64,000 nt of DNA from Aplectana chamaeleonis (Eukaryota > Nematoda > Chromadorea > Rhabditida > Cosmocercidae). Position 1 is the first letter of the stretch; the number at the start of each line of letters is the position of its first letter. The position numbers were made by a program, and so were the translations under genes. The notes beneath the pieces are model-generated. The model was given only the letters and a program-made list of their open reading frames with translations, was not told the DNA's origin and searched no databases. The stretch is taken from contig JAPDOI010000906.1 of assembly GCA_029168955.1 (NCBI GenBank), forward strand, positions 124,001-188,000. The letters are read 5' to 3'. Shown here piece by piece: positions 11,194 through 23,394 of the stretch.

Positions 11194-14100
11194 TGCTGCC
11201 GAGATGTCGCACGTTCGTGCCGTGGCAGTGTGGGGAAAAGAAGATCGCTTCCGAGCAAACCGACGTCAACCCCTCCGAGAAGAGGGGTTTTGTCATGGGA
11301 GAGGTGCTGGTCGGCCGCAGCTCTCCTGAGGATTTTACTGCAAAGGGCCGGCGTTGAGAGAAATCCAGGTCCAGCGCAGCAGTATCCATGAGCCACCTGC
11401 AGGAGAGATGTCGCCTGGCATAAAACAAGCGTTCAGTGATTCGGATGCCAGAGGTGGGTGCATATCTCCTGTTCGGGTCTCAGCTCTGTGAGGCATCATA
11501 ACTCTTCGTTTCGATGTGTTTTGCGCTCCTCACCTGACTCATCCTTTCGTTGTGTTCTATGCTCTGCCCCCAGCAACTCTGATTCCTCAAACTCCAATCG
11601 CCCCCTTTCCATTGTACTTATAAATCTCAACGGCCTTCGCGCCAAATTATCTGAACTCTCTCTATTCGCACGTTCTCATCACCCGGATATTATCATGGTT
11701 CAAGAAACCAAGCTCTCTCCATCTACCACTTATCCCCAACCTAACATTCCGGGCTACACCGCCTATCACATGCCAAGGTCAGCTCTTGGGGGTGGAGTGT
11801 CTACATTCGTGCAATCTGCTTTACCTTCTCATATTATCCCTAATACTCCTAAGGACGGTACTCTTGAGTACGTTCCTGTCCACCTCCCCCTCAAAACCCT
11901 GTTGTCTCTATTTAACTTCTATATTTCCCTACAACATCTTGCCCCCCGTCTTACAGTCCTATACCTCTCCTTGAGCAGTTGCATGACTGCTCACTCTCTC
12001 CCTCAGCTGTCTTTGCAGGGGATTTCAATGCTCACACGTTCTGTTCTGCGCTTGATTCTGACGCCAGAGGGGATGACGTCGAGGAATGGGCTGAGGAGAG
12101 TGACCTGGTTATCCTCAATTATGAACAGCCCACTCGTCTCCCTGCCAACGTCCGACCTTCTAGCCCAGATATCTCCCTTGTGTCTTCCAGTCTTTATATT
12201 GCTTGCACGTGGTCCACATCCATAACTCTCTCCAGTGATCACATTCCGATATTTGTCTAAATTGATCTCTTCGACTCTCTTGCCCCTTACTCTGGTTTGG
12301 TCATCGTTCTTATCTCAATTTAGGCCTAGCAGACTGGATCCTGTTTAGAGATGTTGCACTCCGCCATGCGGTCGACTACCCATGGAATGATGATGTCCAT
12401 CAGAAAGAACGTCATTCAACAAGTGCCATCCGCAAGGCCATGAAAGCAGCAATTCCTATGGGTCGAGTGAAGAACTTTTATCCCCATGTCAGCAGGGAGA
12501 TACTACAGAAGGTAAGGACCAGAGATGAGGAGAGAGCCGCTGATCATCTAGACCCGGATATAGTTGTGCTGGATAATGAGATCAAGGACCTGGACAAGAA
12601 CAACAAGGAGCGCTGGGAGAAGTTTACTGAAAAGCTGAATTTCAAGGCTGACGGAACTACGACGTGGGAAGTGTTGAGGAAAATTACCGGTAAGTCCGCT
12701 CCCTCGATGAGCTCCGCTATTGAGTTCAAGTAGAACGTCTTCAAATAAGGGAAAGCGGCTGCTTATGCGCTCGGCAAGAATTTCTTCATCACACGTGCCA
12801 AGCGAGGCGTTCAAAACAGAGTCACGGTTAGAGAGCTGAGCCGGTTGCCGCTCGTGAACCTTTACTTTCACCCAAGTAGAGAAGGCTATCAAAGAACTGC
12901 GCAATTCGAAGGCTATCGGACCTGACGGTATCTCCCCAGCCATCCTGAAGAAGCTTCCCACGGAACTTCTACCGATGATTGCAGATATCAGTAACACTTC
13001 TCTCCGGACCTGCATTATACCCCAAGCTTGGAAGACAGCCAATGTGATACCGTTGCCAAAGCCGAGCAGGTTCGGCAAAAGGCTTTCGACCAATTAGCCT
13101 TTTATCTCCCGTCGCCAAATTAGCTGAAAAGTTGATTGCGAGGGACCTGGCTGATCAAAATGAGCGACAGCAGCATCAGGATGGGTTCAGGAAACTTCAC
13201 TCTACTACTACTGCTCTATTGGAGATCGTGAGCTTTGCGGTCGATGGGTTCAACATGAGAAAGCCCCTGAGAACGGTGGTCATCGCCCTCGACCTGACCA
13301 AAGCGTGTGACTTTGTTAACTTGGGACTGCTGTCCGACAAACTGTTGAAGTCCTCGCTGCCATCCTGGGAGAAGCGATGGATTGCAGCATTTACTAAAGG
13401 CCGCCGAACTAAGGTTCAGTTCCAGAATCACGTATCCGATAGCATTCCAATAGCAGCCAGTGTTCCGCAAGGCGTAGTGTTGTACCCTGCCCTATTCAAC
13501 CTGTACCTTGAGAATATTCCCGAACCTCCCAATGATGTAAAGATTGTTATGTATGCCGACGACATCACCATCATGTGCCAGGACCGTGACCTGCAAGTAG
13601 CCGCTAAGAAGATCAGCGCCTATCTCGTCGAATTGAAGCTTTTCCTCAATAATATGATGCTCACCGTCTCTGCTGCAAAGTCTTCTGTATCGTGTTCACT
13701 ACAAACACCGAGGAACACAGTGCCCACCCAGATGTCAAATGGGATGGTGACCGGTTGCCAGCAGCAAAATTACCCAAGCTGCTCGGCTTTATTCTAGATC
13801 CGTCACTGGAGTTCCACAAAAACGCGGAACAGAAACTGACCGTCGTCATGGCGAAGTTCAATATTCTGAGAGCTCTAGGAGGAACATCATGGAGAAGCAG
13901 CCGAGAGACTATATTGAGAACCTACAAAGCAATACTTCAGCCGGCTCTGGAATATGCGGCACCAGTGTGGCCGCACCTGGTGTTAGACAGCTCCTGGAAT
14001 AAGCTGCACCGTGTACGCTGCGCTCAGAATTGCTACCGGTTGTGCAAGGAGTTCCCCTATAGAACATCTTCACGCGGAGGCCTGCATATTGCCAGCCAAG

Positions 14101-14646
14101 GAGCATTGTGAACTCCAGGCACAGCTGATGTATATTAATGTTCTGAGACGACCGAATCATCCGACAAAGAGAATTATGAAGCCCATTAGAGAGAGGCCGA
14201 TTAGGACGCCATTCGCAGACGCTCTCGTAAAGCTGATGTACAGAGATGGGCCGACTCCAACATCGAAAAGCTTCGTCTTCTGCGTAAGGAGCATACCCAG
14301 TTTGTTCGAGGATATCTGGAGAAAGCGTCTGTGAACCCTATCATAGAAGCAGTGCCGCCTCGGGTTTGCGACTCCGAGTCTCAACTCGGCAGGCGAGCCA
14401 GATGTGCTCTTGCCTCGCTGCGCTGTGGTCACTCTATTCTGCTCATGTCTTACGTCAACAAGATCGACAGCAGCCGACCAGACGCATGCCCGGACTGTGG
14501 TACTCTCGGTCACGACACGGCGCACTTGTTCATGTGCCCGAAGAGGCCTACCTCCTTAAAGACAATGGACTTTCGGACGAATCCTGTGAAGGCCGCCCAG
14601 TTCCTCAACCTATGACAAAAACCACTTTGAGGCTGCAGAAGAAGAA
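11194..14646 (+). mobile_element. Full-length CR1-like retrotransposon (family A, copy 1)
   Basis: It is flanked by a perfect 9-bp TSD, GGGTAGCCC (11185-11193 and 14647-14655), inside the Tc1 transposase. The 5' end TGCTGCCGAGATGTCG is shared with the copies starting at 39403 and ending at 46365. The 3' end is a short AAG tract. At 3,453 bp it is close to the length of the CR1 at 58093-61562, so both appear to be full length. Confidence 0.9.
11330..14612 (+). pseudogene. CR1-A polyprotein: 2A-like, PHD, EEP, RT, zinc motif (decayed)
   Basis: In order: AGVERNPGP (11347-11373), a PHD-type finger with stops in it, and an EEP domain (INLNGLRAK, MVQETKLSP, FAGDFNAH near 12017, SSDHIP near 12235). 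The reverse transcriptase follows, with ALDLTKA (here followed by CDF), VPQGVV and YADD at 13552-13563. The C-terminal motif CPDCGTLGHDTAHLFMCP lies near 14490-14540. A 36-bp tandem duplication (SSFRCVL repeated, about 11500-11570) enlarges the last PHD cysteine pair. Frameshifts and stops are frequent, so this copy is dead. The family role is target-primed reverse transcription of its own RNA. Confidence 0.85.
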
Positions 14647-14677
14647 GGGTAGCCCACATGCAGCCCAGACCTCAATT

Positions 14678-14944
14678 CAGAGTTGAGCAGGCCGTTACGC
14701 CAATTTTCGCCGGAGCTACGACCCACCTCACCGTTGACTTTTTCCATGATTTTTACGATCCCTCTCCCGAGATGAAAAAATTCTCAAGCTTTTCGAAAGT
14801 GAAAAAAAAGCTGGAAAAGACCAAATTAGTGGTAAAATTCGGTGAAATTGTACGAGCCCCCCCTCCCAATTTCCTTTTTCTTCAAGAATTTTCCAATTAT
14901 TTTAAGACCCCCGTTGCGCCGAGTCGCAACCCTGCTAAACCCTG
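14678..14944. mobile_element. Short hAT-type MITE, GTTGAGCAGG family
   Basis: The ends are CAGAGTTGAGCAGG and CCTGCTAAACCCTG. The flanks CCTCAATT (14670-14677) and CCTCAATC (14945-14952) form an 8-bp TSD with one mismatch. They interrupt the transposase codons for DLNPM. Relatives are at 54224-54532 and at the termini of 21078-23713. Confidence 0.8.
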
Positions 14945-15388
14945 CCTCAATCCCATGGCAGAAATTCTGAGGGATTCTAGTTCGTCGAGCGTATGCCCAT
15001 GGCCGACAGTACTAGTCGATTTCCAAGCTTCGGCAAGCCGTCGTTGCTGAGAGGAACAACACCGATCCTCAGACACCGAAGACTCTGGTCGAAAGCATGC
15101 CAACTCGCATATTTGATGTTACAAGATGTCGAGGGGGCCAGTTAGGAAGATTAGGAAAGCGACACCTCGGCGTTGATTTAATAAAAAAAGTCGTGAGCGT
15201 AGAAGTATCGTATAATTATAATACAAAGAACTTCAAAATCGTTTTTAGATAACTACGAAAGCTGTTACAAATCGTAGTTGAGGCTTCAGGAAATGATTTG
15301 TGAGCTGATTACAACGGTGTTCACGAATAAAATTTCCACTCTTGCACAAAACTTGATAAAATGAGAACTCAGGGGTGTCGTACAATTA

Positions 15389-16864
15389 TGATGCGCAGTG
15401 GCATATTATGAAAGCCTATCTCTTCTAGATCAGTCCGGGCGGAGCAAACGTGTGGAGTGGTCGGTCACGGCAAAACATAACAGTGATAACAAGATTTTCA
15501 CATAGTAACTTTTCACATAGTAAGCCCGATAGGCCTTACTTCGACTGGCTCAAAAAGAGGGAGAAATGCTGCAGGTTATGGATGAAACTTTACTATGCTT
15601 TCGATCCACTGGGTGGAAATCTTTCTCCTGCCCTTAATCGCTTTTAAATGCTGCATTTCTTACGAAATAAAGCACATTTCTCATTGTTACTCAATATTTC
15701 ATTCGTGTACGTCTCCGAATGAATCAATAAAGAAAAAAGAAAAATTAATAAATGAACTGTTGGCAGTCAAAAATTACGCACTGTGTAAGCTTTGATTGAT
15801 GACGCTTTCCAGATACATGCTCCAGCTGAACACTCAGTCTTGGACAAAGTTTGCATACACAAAGCTCGCAATAATAAATTCCGTCTCGAACCTAAAGAAT
15901 AGTTCTAAGGCAGTGCTCACGATAAAACGGTCTTCGCAGTCTCACTGGAAATGGAATACACATGGATCCAACTCAACAATAATGACGTAAGAAGGGCTGG
16001 AAACGAGCATCAGATAGTCCTATACGGCGCTCAAACTTGCAAGCTCTAGGCCTTTTTTTGTGGTCAGGGCGGGCATAACACAACCAAGTTTTAGGGTCGA
16101 ATAAGGATATCTATGGCTCGTTTTTGGCCGTTCTCCCGCCATTATTATTGCAATGTACCCAGGTACGCTCGATTTTCGATCAAACTTCAAGGATTCCTCT
16201 ATATTTACAATTCGGGAACGAAATTCTTACGATACCCACCCAAAAATTTCCATTTTTAAGTTAAATTCTTACGCACCCCTCCTCACCTATTGAAAACATA
16301 CAGAACCTCGCTCGACCGTGCACGCACGCCACAAAACGAAATGGATTTTCCCCGAATAGGAGGGTATGTATTTCTGTACGGCCAGACAGGACTTACCGGC
16401 AAAGACGATTTTATCCAAGGACTAATTTGTTTGAAAACGAATGCTTCGCCAGAATGATTTATTCAGGACTCGATTGAGAGGATAAGGTGGGGTAGCAAAT
16501 AAGATCATCACAAATGTAACGAAATCGTAACATGAAAACGGTTCCAAGGCCTCCAGGAAGATGATGTCGCCTACAAGGGTGGCCGTTCACAAAGGGCAGA
16601 ATGACAACCGTTCGAAGCGACCTGCAGTAATGATTGGGAAATCAAAATAACCACCTACAGCGGAGCATCGGCTCAATTCGCACAGCTTACTCTATGCATA
16701 TAGCTACTTAGAGGAATGACGAAAACTGACGTAAATCCCGGAAGCAGCCTATCAAATAATCTATCGTTGAAGTGAGAGCACAGTATCTACTTTCGTAGTC
16801 TGAATAGGTATGAACGAGTTCTAAACCAAATGCACGAAAAGACGCCCAAATATTTCAGCACATA
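15389..16864. other. Spacer with a MITE remnant
   Basis: A single TTAA-family end (CTAAGGCAGTGCTCACGATA) lies at about 15905-15925 with no matching right end downstream. No gene was recognised. Confidence 0.45.
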
Positions 16865-17891
16865 CAGTAACGGACAAAAATCTATCGACATCGTCTTTTT
16901 TCAAAATATCTTTGCCTCTCCTGGGGCTACCAATTTCATCTTTTGAAATGATATTTTCGGTAATAATGCCGATATAATAAAGTATGCTGCAGGACTATAG
17001 CGCAAATATTCATAGACGAGGAAGACAATTTTCAAAATTCGCCATTTGCGACTTTTTGTCTCTTCTTCAACTCGATCGATTTCTTCGTCGTTTTCGACAT
17101 TTTCTTGATGATTGTTGTGTTTTGCAGGATTGCTCGTTCGGTAGGAAAATTTTTTTTCTCATAGTGACCGAAGGCCAATCATCCGAGGTTTTAAAATGGG
17201 CCCATCAAGATCAAGAAATTCTGAAGGTTGACGTTAGACACTTATTGAAGGCGGAAGCTCGAGCAAGACATCATGAGACAAGAGCAATACTAGATGGTAC
17301 CATAACACGCACCTTACGCGACCTTCCGAGGCTAGATGATGAGGACATCAGAAGAAAACATCAGGAATTTCATCAATCGCAGGCGATCTCCAGGTTTTAT
17401 CTCCCTGGAGAATCCATTTGAAGCTTTCCCAGGTGTCTGTAAATGCTGCTAAACGTCGACACCATGGCTGTGGAGTCCTCGGACGTCGTCCCATCAAATG
17501 GCTTTTGATGAGAGTAAGGCATCAGAAGGCAAGACTAGCGTGGGCAACGGAGCAGATCCCGTAGACTCAACAGCAATGAAAAAAGAGGTTTTCTGTGCTC
17601 GATCTAGTGCTCCAAGCGAACGAGACGTAGATTCAACAAAAGAGAAAACTTTTCTACATTGCTGCTGACTCTAGCGATGATGCTATGTCGCCCACGCTAG
17701 TCGTGCTTTCTGATGCCTTAGTCTCATCAAAAGCCATTAGCTGGGACGATATCTGAGAACTTGACAGCCACGGTATCGACGTTTAACAGCATCGACAGGT
17801 ACCTGGAAAACCTCCGAATGGATTCTCCAGAGAGGTAAAGCTTGGAGATCGTCAGCGATTCATTAAGTTCCTAAAGTTTTCCTCTCATGTC

Positions 17892-20468
17892 TTCTTCTTC
17901 TTCTTTGCAACCACGAAGAGAGTATTGCTATAGGCCCAGGAACTGGGCGACCAGCGTCGGATTTGTCCAAAGGTCCAAGGAAGTTAATGTTCTGGGTTTT
18001 TTTGGACAGTTGAATAAGTGTACAGTATTGTGGCCGGTTTTCCTTCTATAGGGGCAATAACAAGACTCAGATCGATTTCATTGCCGTTCGACGTCGCGAT
18101 CGGAATCTCGTCACTGATGCGAAGGTTGTGCCTTTCGAGACGGTCGCTACCCAACATCGACCGCTGATTTGCTCCATCAAAATTACCCCACCGAAGCAAA
18201 GGCATGACGAACGCTGTGGGCCAGCTCGTATCAAGTGGTGGCGACTCAAAGAACAGGAGCTTAACTTTTTCCGAAAATTCAGCTTCCCCTTGTTAACACA
18301 GTCGATGAAACATGGCAAAACGCAACTGCGGCCATCGCAGAGAAAGCACGATTCGCTTTGGGCGTAACAGGACCTGGTCGTCGTAAGATAGATAAGCAGA
18401 CATGGTTAAGGACGGACGATGTCAAGGAGAAGGTGCGTGAGAAGAAGCGCCTCTACCACGCCGTCCTGGACCAAAAGACAACCGAGAACTGGCAGAAGTA
18501 TCGTGATGGTAAAAGAGATGCCAAGCGAGCTGTAGCCGTCGCGAAAGCCGCTCACTATGATGAAGCCATTAGGGGGTTGGACACGAGGGATGGCCAACGC
18601 CTGGTTTATCGTCTTGCTAATTCTCGCCGACACCAAGCGGAAGACATCGAAAAGTTCAATGGCATTAATAATGAGAGTGGAGATCTGCTGATGGATCGCA
18701 AGAAAGTATTGGAACGGTGGCGCAACTACTTTGAGAGAATATGTACGGAAGAATTTGATAATCCTCCCATCCCCAAAGCTGCGCCTTGCTGTGGTCCGGT
18801 ACAGCGTATCACAGTTGATTAAAAGAAAGCGGCGCTGAAGCGGATGAGACCTGGTAGGCGGGCCTCATGATATCACAGCCGAGCTGTGGAAATCCAAACA
18901 CTGGAATTCAGCAGTCTGGCTGACAAAGTTCTTCAATCAGGTCGTCACAGAGATGAAAATCCCGGCGGAATAGCAACAAAGCACAACTATTCCAATCTAG
19001 AAAAGGAAAGGCAGCCCTGCTGACTGAGTCAGTTACCGGCCTATACGACTACTCTCTCATAACATGAAGATATTCGAGCGAATCATCGATGGTCGCATTC
19101 GAGAAATTGTGAAACTGTCCAGTAACCAGTGAGGATTTGTTTCCTCTTGTGGTACCACCAATGTCATACACGCCGCAAGACTCCTGGCTGAGAAGCATCG
19201 GAAGAAGAAGAAACCGCTTCATTTTGCTTTCATCGATTTGGAGAAGGCCTTCGATCGTGTTCCGCATGAGGTTATCTGGTATGCCATGCGAGTGCATTCT
19301 GTGCCTGAAAAACTCATTGAGTGGGTGTGAGCTCTCTACAACGACGCAAGGAGCCGCGTACGAGCTGCTGCTGGCACGTCAAAAGAATTCCCGATTTCAG
19401 TGGGTGTGCACCAAGGCTCGGCCCTATCCCCACTGTTGTTTGTCATTGTTATGGATGCAGTCACGAAAGACCTGCAGAAGCCGGCACCGTGGACGTTGCT
19501 GTATGTGGATGATGTGATGCTGGTTTCTGAGGACAAAAATGATCTCGAGCAACAAGCACAGGCCTGGAGTGACCGTCTTGCGCAGTTCGGCCTTCGACTA
19601 AACGTCAGGAAGACCGAATACTTGACAACCGACGCAAATGAGCTCGGCAGTATAAGAATAAATGGCACGAATCTACCGCGTACGGACACTTTCAAGTATC
19701 TTGTATCAACAATTACTGCTGACAGCGGCATTGTTCATGAGATAACTGCCCGTATCAATGCTGCTTGGTCCAAGTGGCGCTCAACAACCGGTGTCTTGTG
19801 TGATAAGAATATACCTGATCACCTGAAGTCGAAAGTGTATAGGTCTGTAATACGACCTGTTGCACTCTATGGAGCTGAGTGCTGGCCAGCGACCGAGGAG
19901 GCAGAACGTCGTCTAAGTGTCATGGAAACAAAAATGCTGCGATGGAGTGCCAGCATCAGGCGTCTCGATCATGTTTCCAATGAAGACATCCGGAAGCGAT
20001 TAGGTGTTGCTCCCATTGCTGAAAAGCTACGAGAATCAAGATTGAGATGGTATGGTCATGTTCTGTGTGGCAAAGACGATTCCGTTCGAAAGATCGCTCT
20101 CGATTTAGAAGTCCATGGCAGTAGACCGAAAGGACGTTCGAAGAAGCGGTGGCTGGACACATTGCACAACGATCTGAAGGCTGCTGGCTTACATCCCGAT
20201 CAGGCGCACGATCGAGAAAAGTGGCGCCAACGAACCATTCATGCGGACCCTGTAAGGAAGCGGGACAAACGCTAAAGAAGAAGATTGTGGCCCGTACCAC
20301 CACAGTCCGGGCAAGCGTCGGGAGTGCTACTGTCGATCCTGTTGCCAAGATAGCGTACGTTCGTGCCGTGGCCGTGTGGAGAATACAACGTCAACTCCGT
20401 GCAAACCGACATAAACCCCTCCACGAAAAGGTTTTTGCTATGAGAGAGATGCTGGCTGGCCTCAGCTC
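17892..20468. mobile_element. Twin-primed CR1-A insertion carrying an RTE
   Basis: It is flanked by a perfect 14-bp TSD, TTTCCTCTCATGTC (17878-17891 and 20469-20482). From 17892 to about 18000 it is a minus-strand CR1 3' end starting with its (AAG)n tail. The same strand resumes at 20284-20347, over the CPDCG-coding region. At about 20348 the orientation flips: 20348-20468 is plus-strand CR1 5' sequence (TACGTTCGTGCCGTGG). An inverted 5' segment joined to the 3' end inside one TSD is the classic twin-priming outcome. Confidence 0.8.
18003..20283 (+). pseudogene. RTE-clade retrotransposon, 5'-truncated and frameshifted
   Basis: It begins inside the endonuclease domain (QIDFIAVRRRDRNLV, then QHRPLI, about 18065-18170). 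A linker follows (18358-18822), then the reverse transcriptase, degraded between 18823 and 19400. The run 19400-20275 stays open: VHQGSALSPLLF, the catalytic motif YVDD at 19502-19513, and the RTE C-terminal region (ALYGAECW, LRWYGHV, RWLDTL). It lies inside the minus-strand CR1 fragment. Stops near 18820 and several frameshifts make it inactive. Confidence 0.8.
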
Positions 20469-21364
20469 TTTCCTCTCATGTCCTTAGCATTGGGCCTCGT
20501 AATGTCGCGTGAAGTGCTTGTTACGGTACGATCCAGTATTGCTCTTGTCTCATGATGTCTTATTCGAGCTTCCGGCTTCAATAGGTGTCTAACGCCAACT
20601 TTCAGAATTTCTTGAATGGCTTGCATTCTGATCCCGAGCAGACTTCCGCAAACGGCTCCTGACGGGCCCACTCTAAAACCTCGGATGATTGACTTTCGGC
20701 CACCCGTTTTGAAATTTCATTCCTTACCAAACGAACAATCCTACAAAATACAAAAATCACCAAGAGAGTATCGAAAACGACGAAGAAATCGATCGAATTG
20801 AAGAAGAGACAAAAAGTCGCTAATAACCAATTTTGAATATTGTCTCTCTCGTCGATGTATATTTGCGCTATAGTCCTGTAGCATGCTTCATTATATCGGC
20901 ACTATAACCAAAAATATCATATCAAAAGATGAAATTGATAGCCCTAGGGGTGGCAAATATATTGTGAAAAAGACGATGCCATTAGATTTTTGTACACTAC
21001 TGTAACTGCTTAAACGCCAAAGAATTACATTTCGTCAACGTGTGCCCGTATTCATGAAGCTACGGGAGCCTCCCGGGCAGAGTTGAGCAGGGCTGCGACT
21101 CGGCACGAGGGGTCGTGAATTTTTTGGAAAACTATAGAAAATGAAAAATTGAAGTAACGTAACTTTAAAATCGTAAAAACTGGAGAAAAAAAGATAACTC
21201 CCTCCAAACCACTTTTGTCACTCGGAAAAGGCTAAAGCAATTTTCTTTTTGGGCGGGGGGTCGTAGAACTTTTTTCAGTTTTTTTTAAATTGTGGTCAAC
21301 AGGGGGGGGGGGGTCGTAGCTCCGCCGAAAATAGGAGCAATGGCCAGCTCAATATACTTGTGTC

Positions 21365-21690
21365 GAGTCGAGTCATCGAGTCTTGGTATCGACTGAAACA
21401 GTCGACATCGAGTCATTCGACTACTCGATTATTCGAAATTTTGAAAAATCGAATTAGTCGAAAACTCGATTATTCGAAATTTTGAAAAATCGACTTAGTC
21501 GAAAACTCGATTATTCGAATTTTTGAAAAATCGACTTAGTCGAAAACTCGATTATTCGAAATTTTGAAAAATCGACTTAGTCGAAGACTCGATTATTCGA
21601 AATTTTGGAATTTCGAGTTAGTCGAAGACTCGATTATTCGATAGACCCCAATAGTCGAATGAACTCGATAGTCGACTGTTTCGAGTCAAA
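21365..21690. repeat. 41-bp TCGA-rich satellite array, left
   Basis: About seven units on the pattern TCGAAAACTCGATTATTCGA then AATTTTGAAAAATCGACTTAG. Each unit holds several TCGA and CTCGAT words. Confidence 0.85.
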
Positions 21691-22022
21691 AGAAATCACA
21701 GTCAGGTAAATTACTTCATGTAGTTAACAGAAACTAAGCCACCAGTTTTCGAAAACGTATTTGCGGGCCATGATGGCGGAGACTCCTCCATGAGTTTAGA
21801 AAATCTCGAAATAGACGGCTATATGTCGTGACTTATTAATGTTAAACTCACACCCGCCTATTTCCACGGTTCTAGTCTCCAAGGGTGATTTAAATCTTCA
21901 ATTACTCCACTTGGTCATCTCATTTGACCACGCCCATTTTTCTGCGGCGCAGCGACTCTTCCGATTTCGGAAGGAGGAGGAAAGGCCTGGGTTCATGTAC
22001 TAAATGGAAGAGGGTACGGGAA

Positions 22023-22310
22023 ATGGGCGTGGCCTAGTGCAATTTTATCCGATTTTATCCAAAAATTATCCTATTTTATCCGAAATTTTACCCGAACTTT
22101 ATCCGAATTTATCCGATATTTTATCCGATTTTATCCAAATTTTCGACCCTTCGAATAATGGTACGATTCAGATAATGCCGATTTTAAATTTCCCGGATAT
22201 TGGTTCGATTCAGATAATGCGTTTTTTCGAATTTTCGGATATCGGATTATCCGATTCTCGGATATCCGGTCGGATATCCGAAAAGGAGTGATTCGGATAC
22301 TAAGTATACC
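22023..22310. repeat. TTATCCGA/TCGGAT-rich repeat
   Basis: A run of TTATCCGATTTTATCC words, then TTCGATTCAGATAATGC twice, then GGATATCC clusters. It shares its right end with 5519-5817. Confidence 0.65.
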
Positions 22311-22940
22311 GTATACCCGCCGCCGTAATCTGTCAGAAATCGTCAACTGGACCTTAGGTTCGTGTTAAACACTCCAAAGCACCCTTCAAAAAACAATATG
22401 AGCCACATCTATTGTAGAAATCCGCAAATCTCAGAAGTCGCGTTCTGCCCTTGAAGTTTTTCATGCTGCGAAGTTTTGAACGAAGCAAGTCGTAGACTTC
22501 GGAGTCGTAAACAAGTAAACCCCAGATTCGCCCCAAATAATCGACCTGGGAGGACTTCAGGTGAAATCTGGAGCACTTTTATAAACGCTTTCAGACCCCT
22601 CTATATATGATATAAATAAAAGCTCAGCGCAAAATCCGTGAAAGTGGAAAACGCTGTCACTCTGTGCAAAAATCGAAAAATATGCTCTCACTTGAACTTC
22701 GAACAAGGGGTTGTTTTGGGCGCTGAGCACCTATTATGAGGTCCGATTCCAGATTTTCCAAAGGCTAAGGTGCGTTTTGGAACGTACAAGAGGTGCGGAA
22801 CTCTGGCGAAAAACGCCTATAACTTTTTACAGAGTAGCTTTAGGCAACTTCGAAGAGCGCACTTGGATTCTACGTCAAAAACGGTTTTGGGAAAGTACAC
22901 CTCAACCGGAATGGCCAGAGCAACTAATAATAGTTCCCTT
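22311..22940. repeat. Dispersed repeat shared with 38260-38830
   Basis: It is collinear, diverged sequence, for example GGGCGCTGAGCACC followed by TTCCAGATTTTCCA, with TTTTGGAACG further on. No coding signal. The function is unknown. Confidence 0.6.
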
Positions 22941-23394
22941 GTGAGAACATCTTTCGCGCCGGTACCGCGATCCGCGATTGTGCGGCGCTCGTCTTCCCCT
23001 TGTCCCTCGATCCGCCGCCGTCCCGCGAAAGTTACCCGATCGACCCACCCGTGGTCATTCCTGTGCACGTACGATGCTACCGTGATCGTTCCCCCCGGTC
23101 CAGCGCTCTCATGCTGTGCAGATTTGTAAAGCGGCGCGAAATAGGACACGGGCAACTACCTTATAGCTTTGGGTTAATCTGATAGGCAACACTCGTTCGG
23201 GTAAAACACCGAGACGGCATGGGTGATAGGACGCAGTACGATAAGGGGTGAGGCTGACAGAATCGCGGTACGCTCCTGGTTCGAAAAAGAAAAGTGATTC
23301 GAGTAAAACAGTCGAAATAAGGTGTTTTAGAATTTCAATTGTCGAAATCTGCAAAAAATGAGTTAGCCGAAAACTTGATCATTCGATTATTCGA

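Larger units (their letters stand above)
10400..15140 (+). pseudogene. Tc1-like transposase, decayed and split in three
   Basis: Recognisable pieces run in order. An N-terminal helix-turn-helix (SALSAAGLSHSEISKEV, about 10415-10470) is followed by VIFSDDKKINLD (about 10850-10890), HQDNASVHK (about 11115-11145) and CSPDLN at 14656-14676. The C-terminal part from about 14946 to 15140 includes GILVRRVYAHG and SMPTRIFDV. These match the order of a Tc1 DDE transposase. There are several frameshifts and stops. A CR1 lies between 11193 and 14647, splitting the conserved block just before CSPDLN, and a hAT MITE lies at 14678-14944. The protein cannot be functional. Confidence 0.8.
10121..15388 (+). 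mobile_element. Tc1-like transposon, interrupted twice
   Basis: The left TIR starts TAACTGTACGACATCCCC after TA (10119-10120). The right end GGGGTGTCGTACAATTA at 15372-15388 mirrors it, and inner TIR similarity continues through TTGTAATCAGC and ACAGCTTTCGTAG. The right flank reads TG rather than TA, so the duplication has decayed. Subtracting the CR1 and hAT MITE inserts leaves about 1.5 kb, a normal Tc1 length. Confidence 0.8.
16867..21002. mobile_element. Giant foldback element with Tc1/mariner-type ends
   Basis: The left end CAGTAACGGACAAAAATCT follows TA (16865-16866). The right end AGATTTTTGTACACTACTG is followed by TA (21003-21004). The two halves are inverted copies of each other over about 740 bp per arm, folding around a centre near 17600. 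The right arm is broken by an insertion at 17892-20468. Each arm can encode a similar peptide (LKVDVRHLLKAEARARHHET in the left arm), but no DDE transposase is visible. It is probably a non-autonomous palindromic derivative. Confidence 0.8.

Noticed and set aside
13132..13797. Host telomerase-like or group II intron RT
   Set aside because: Domain order, VPQG and YADD context, PHD and zinc motifs and the (AAG)n tail all match a CR1-like retrotransposon.
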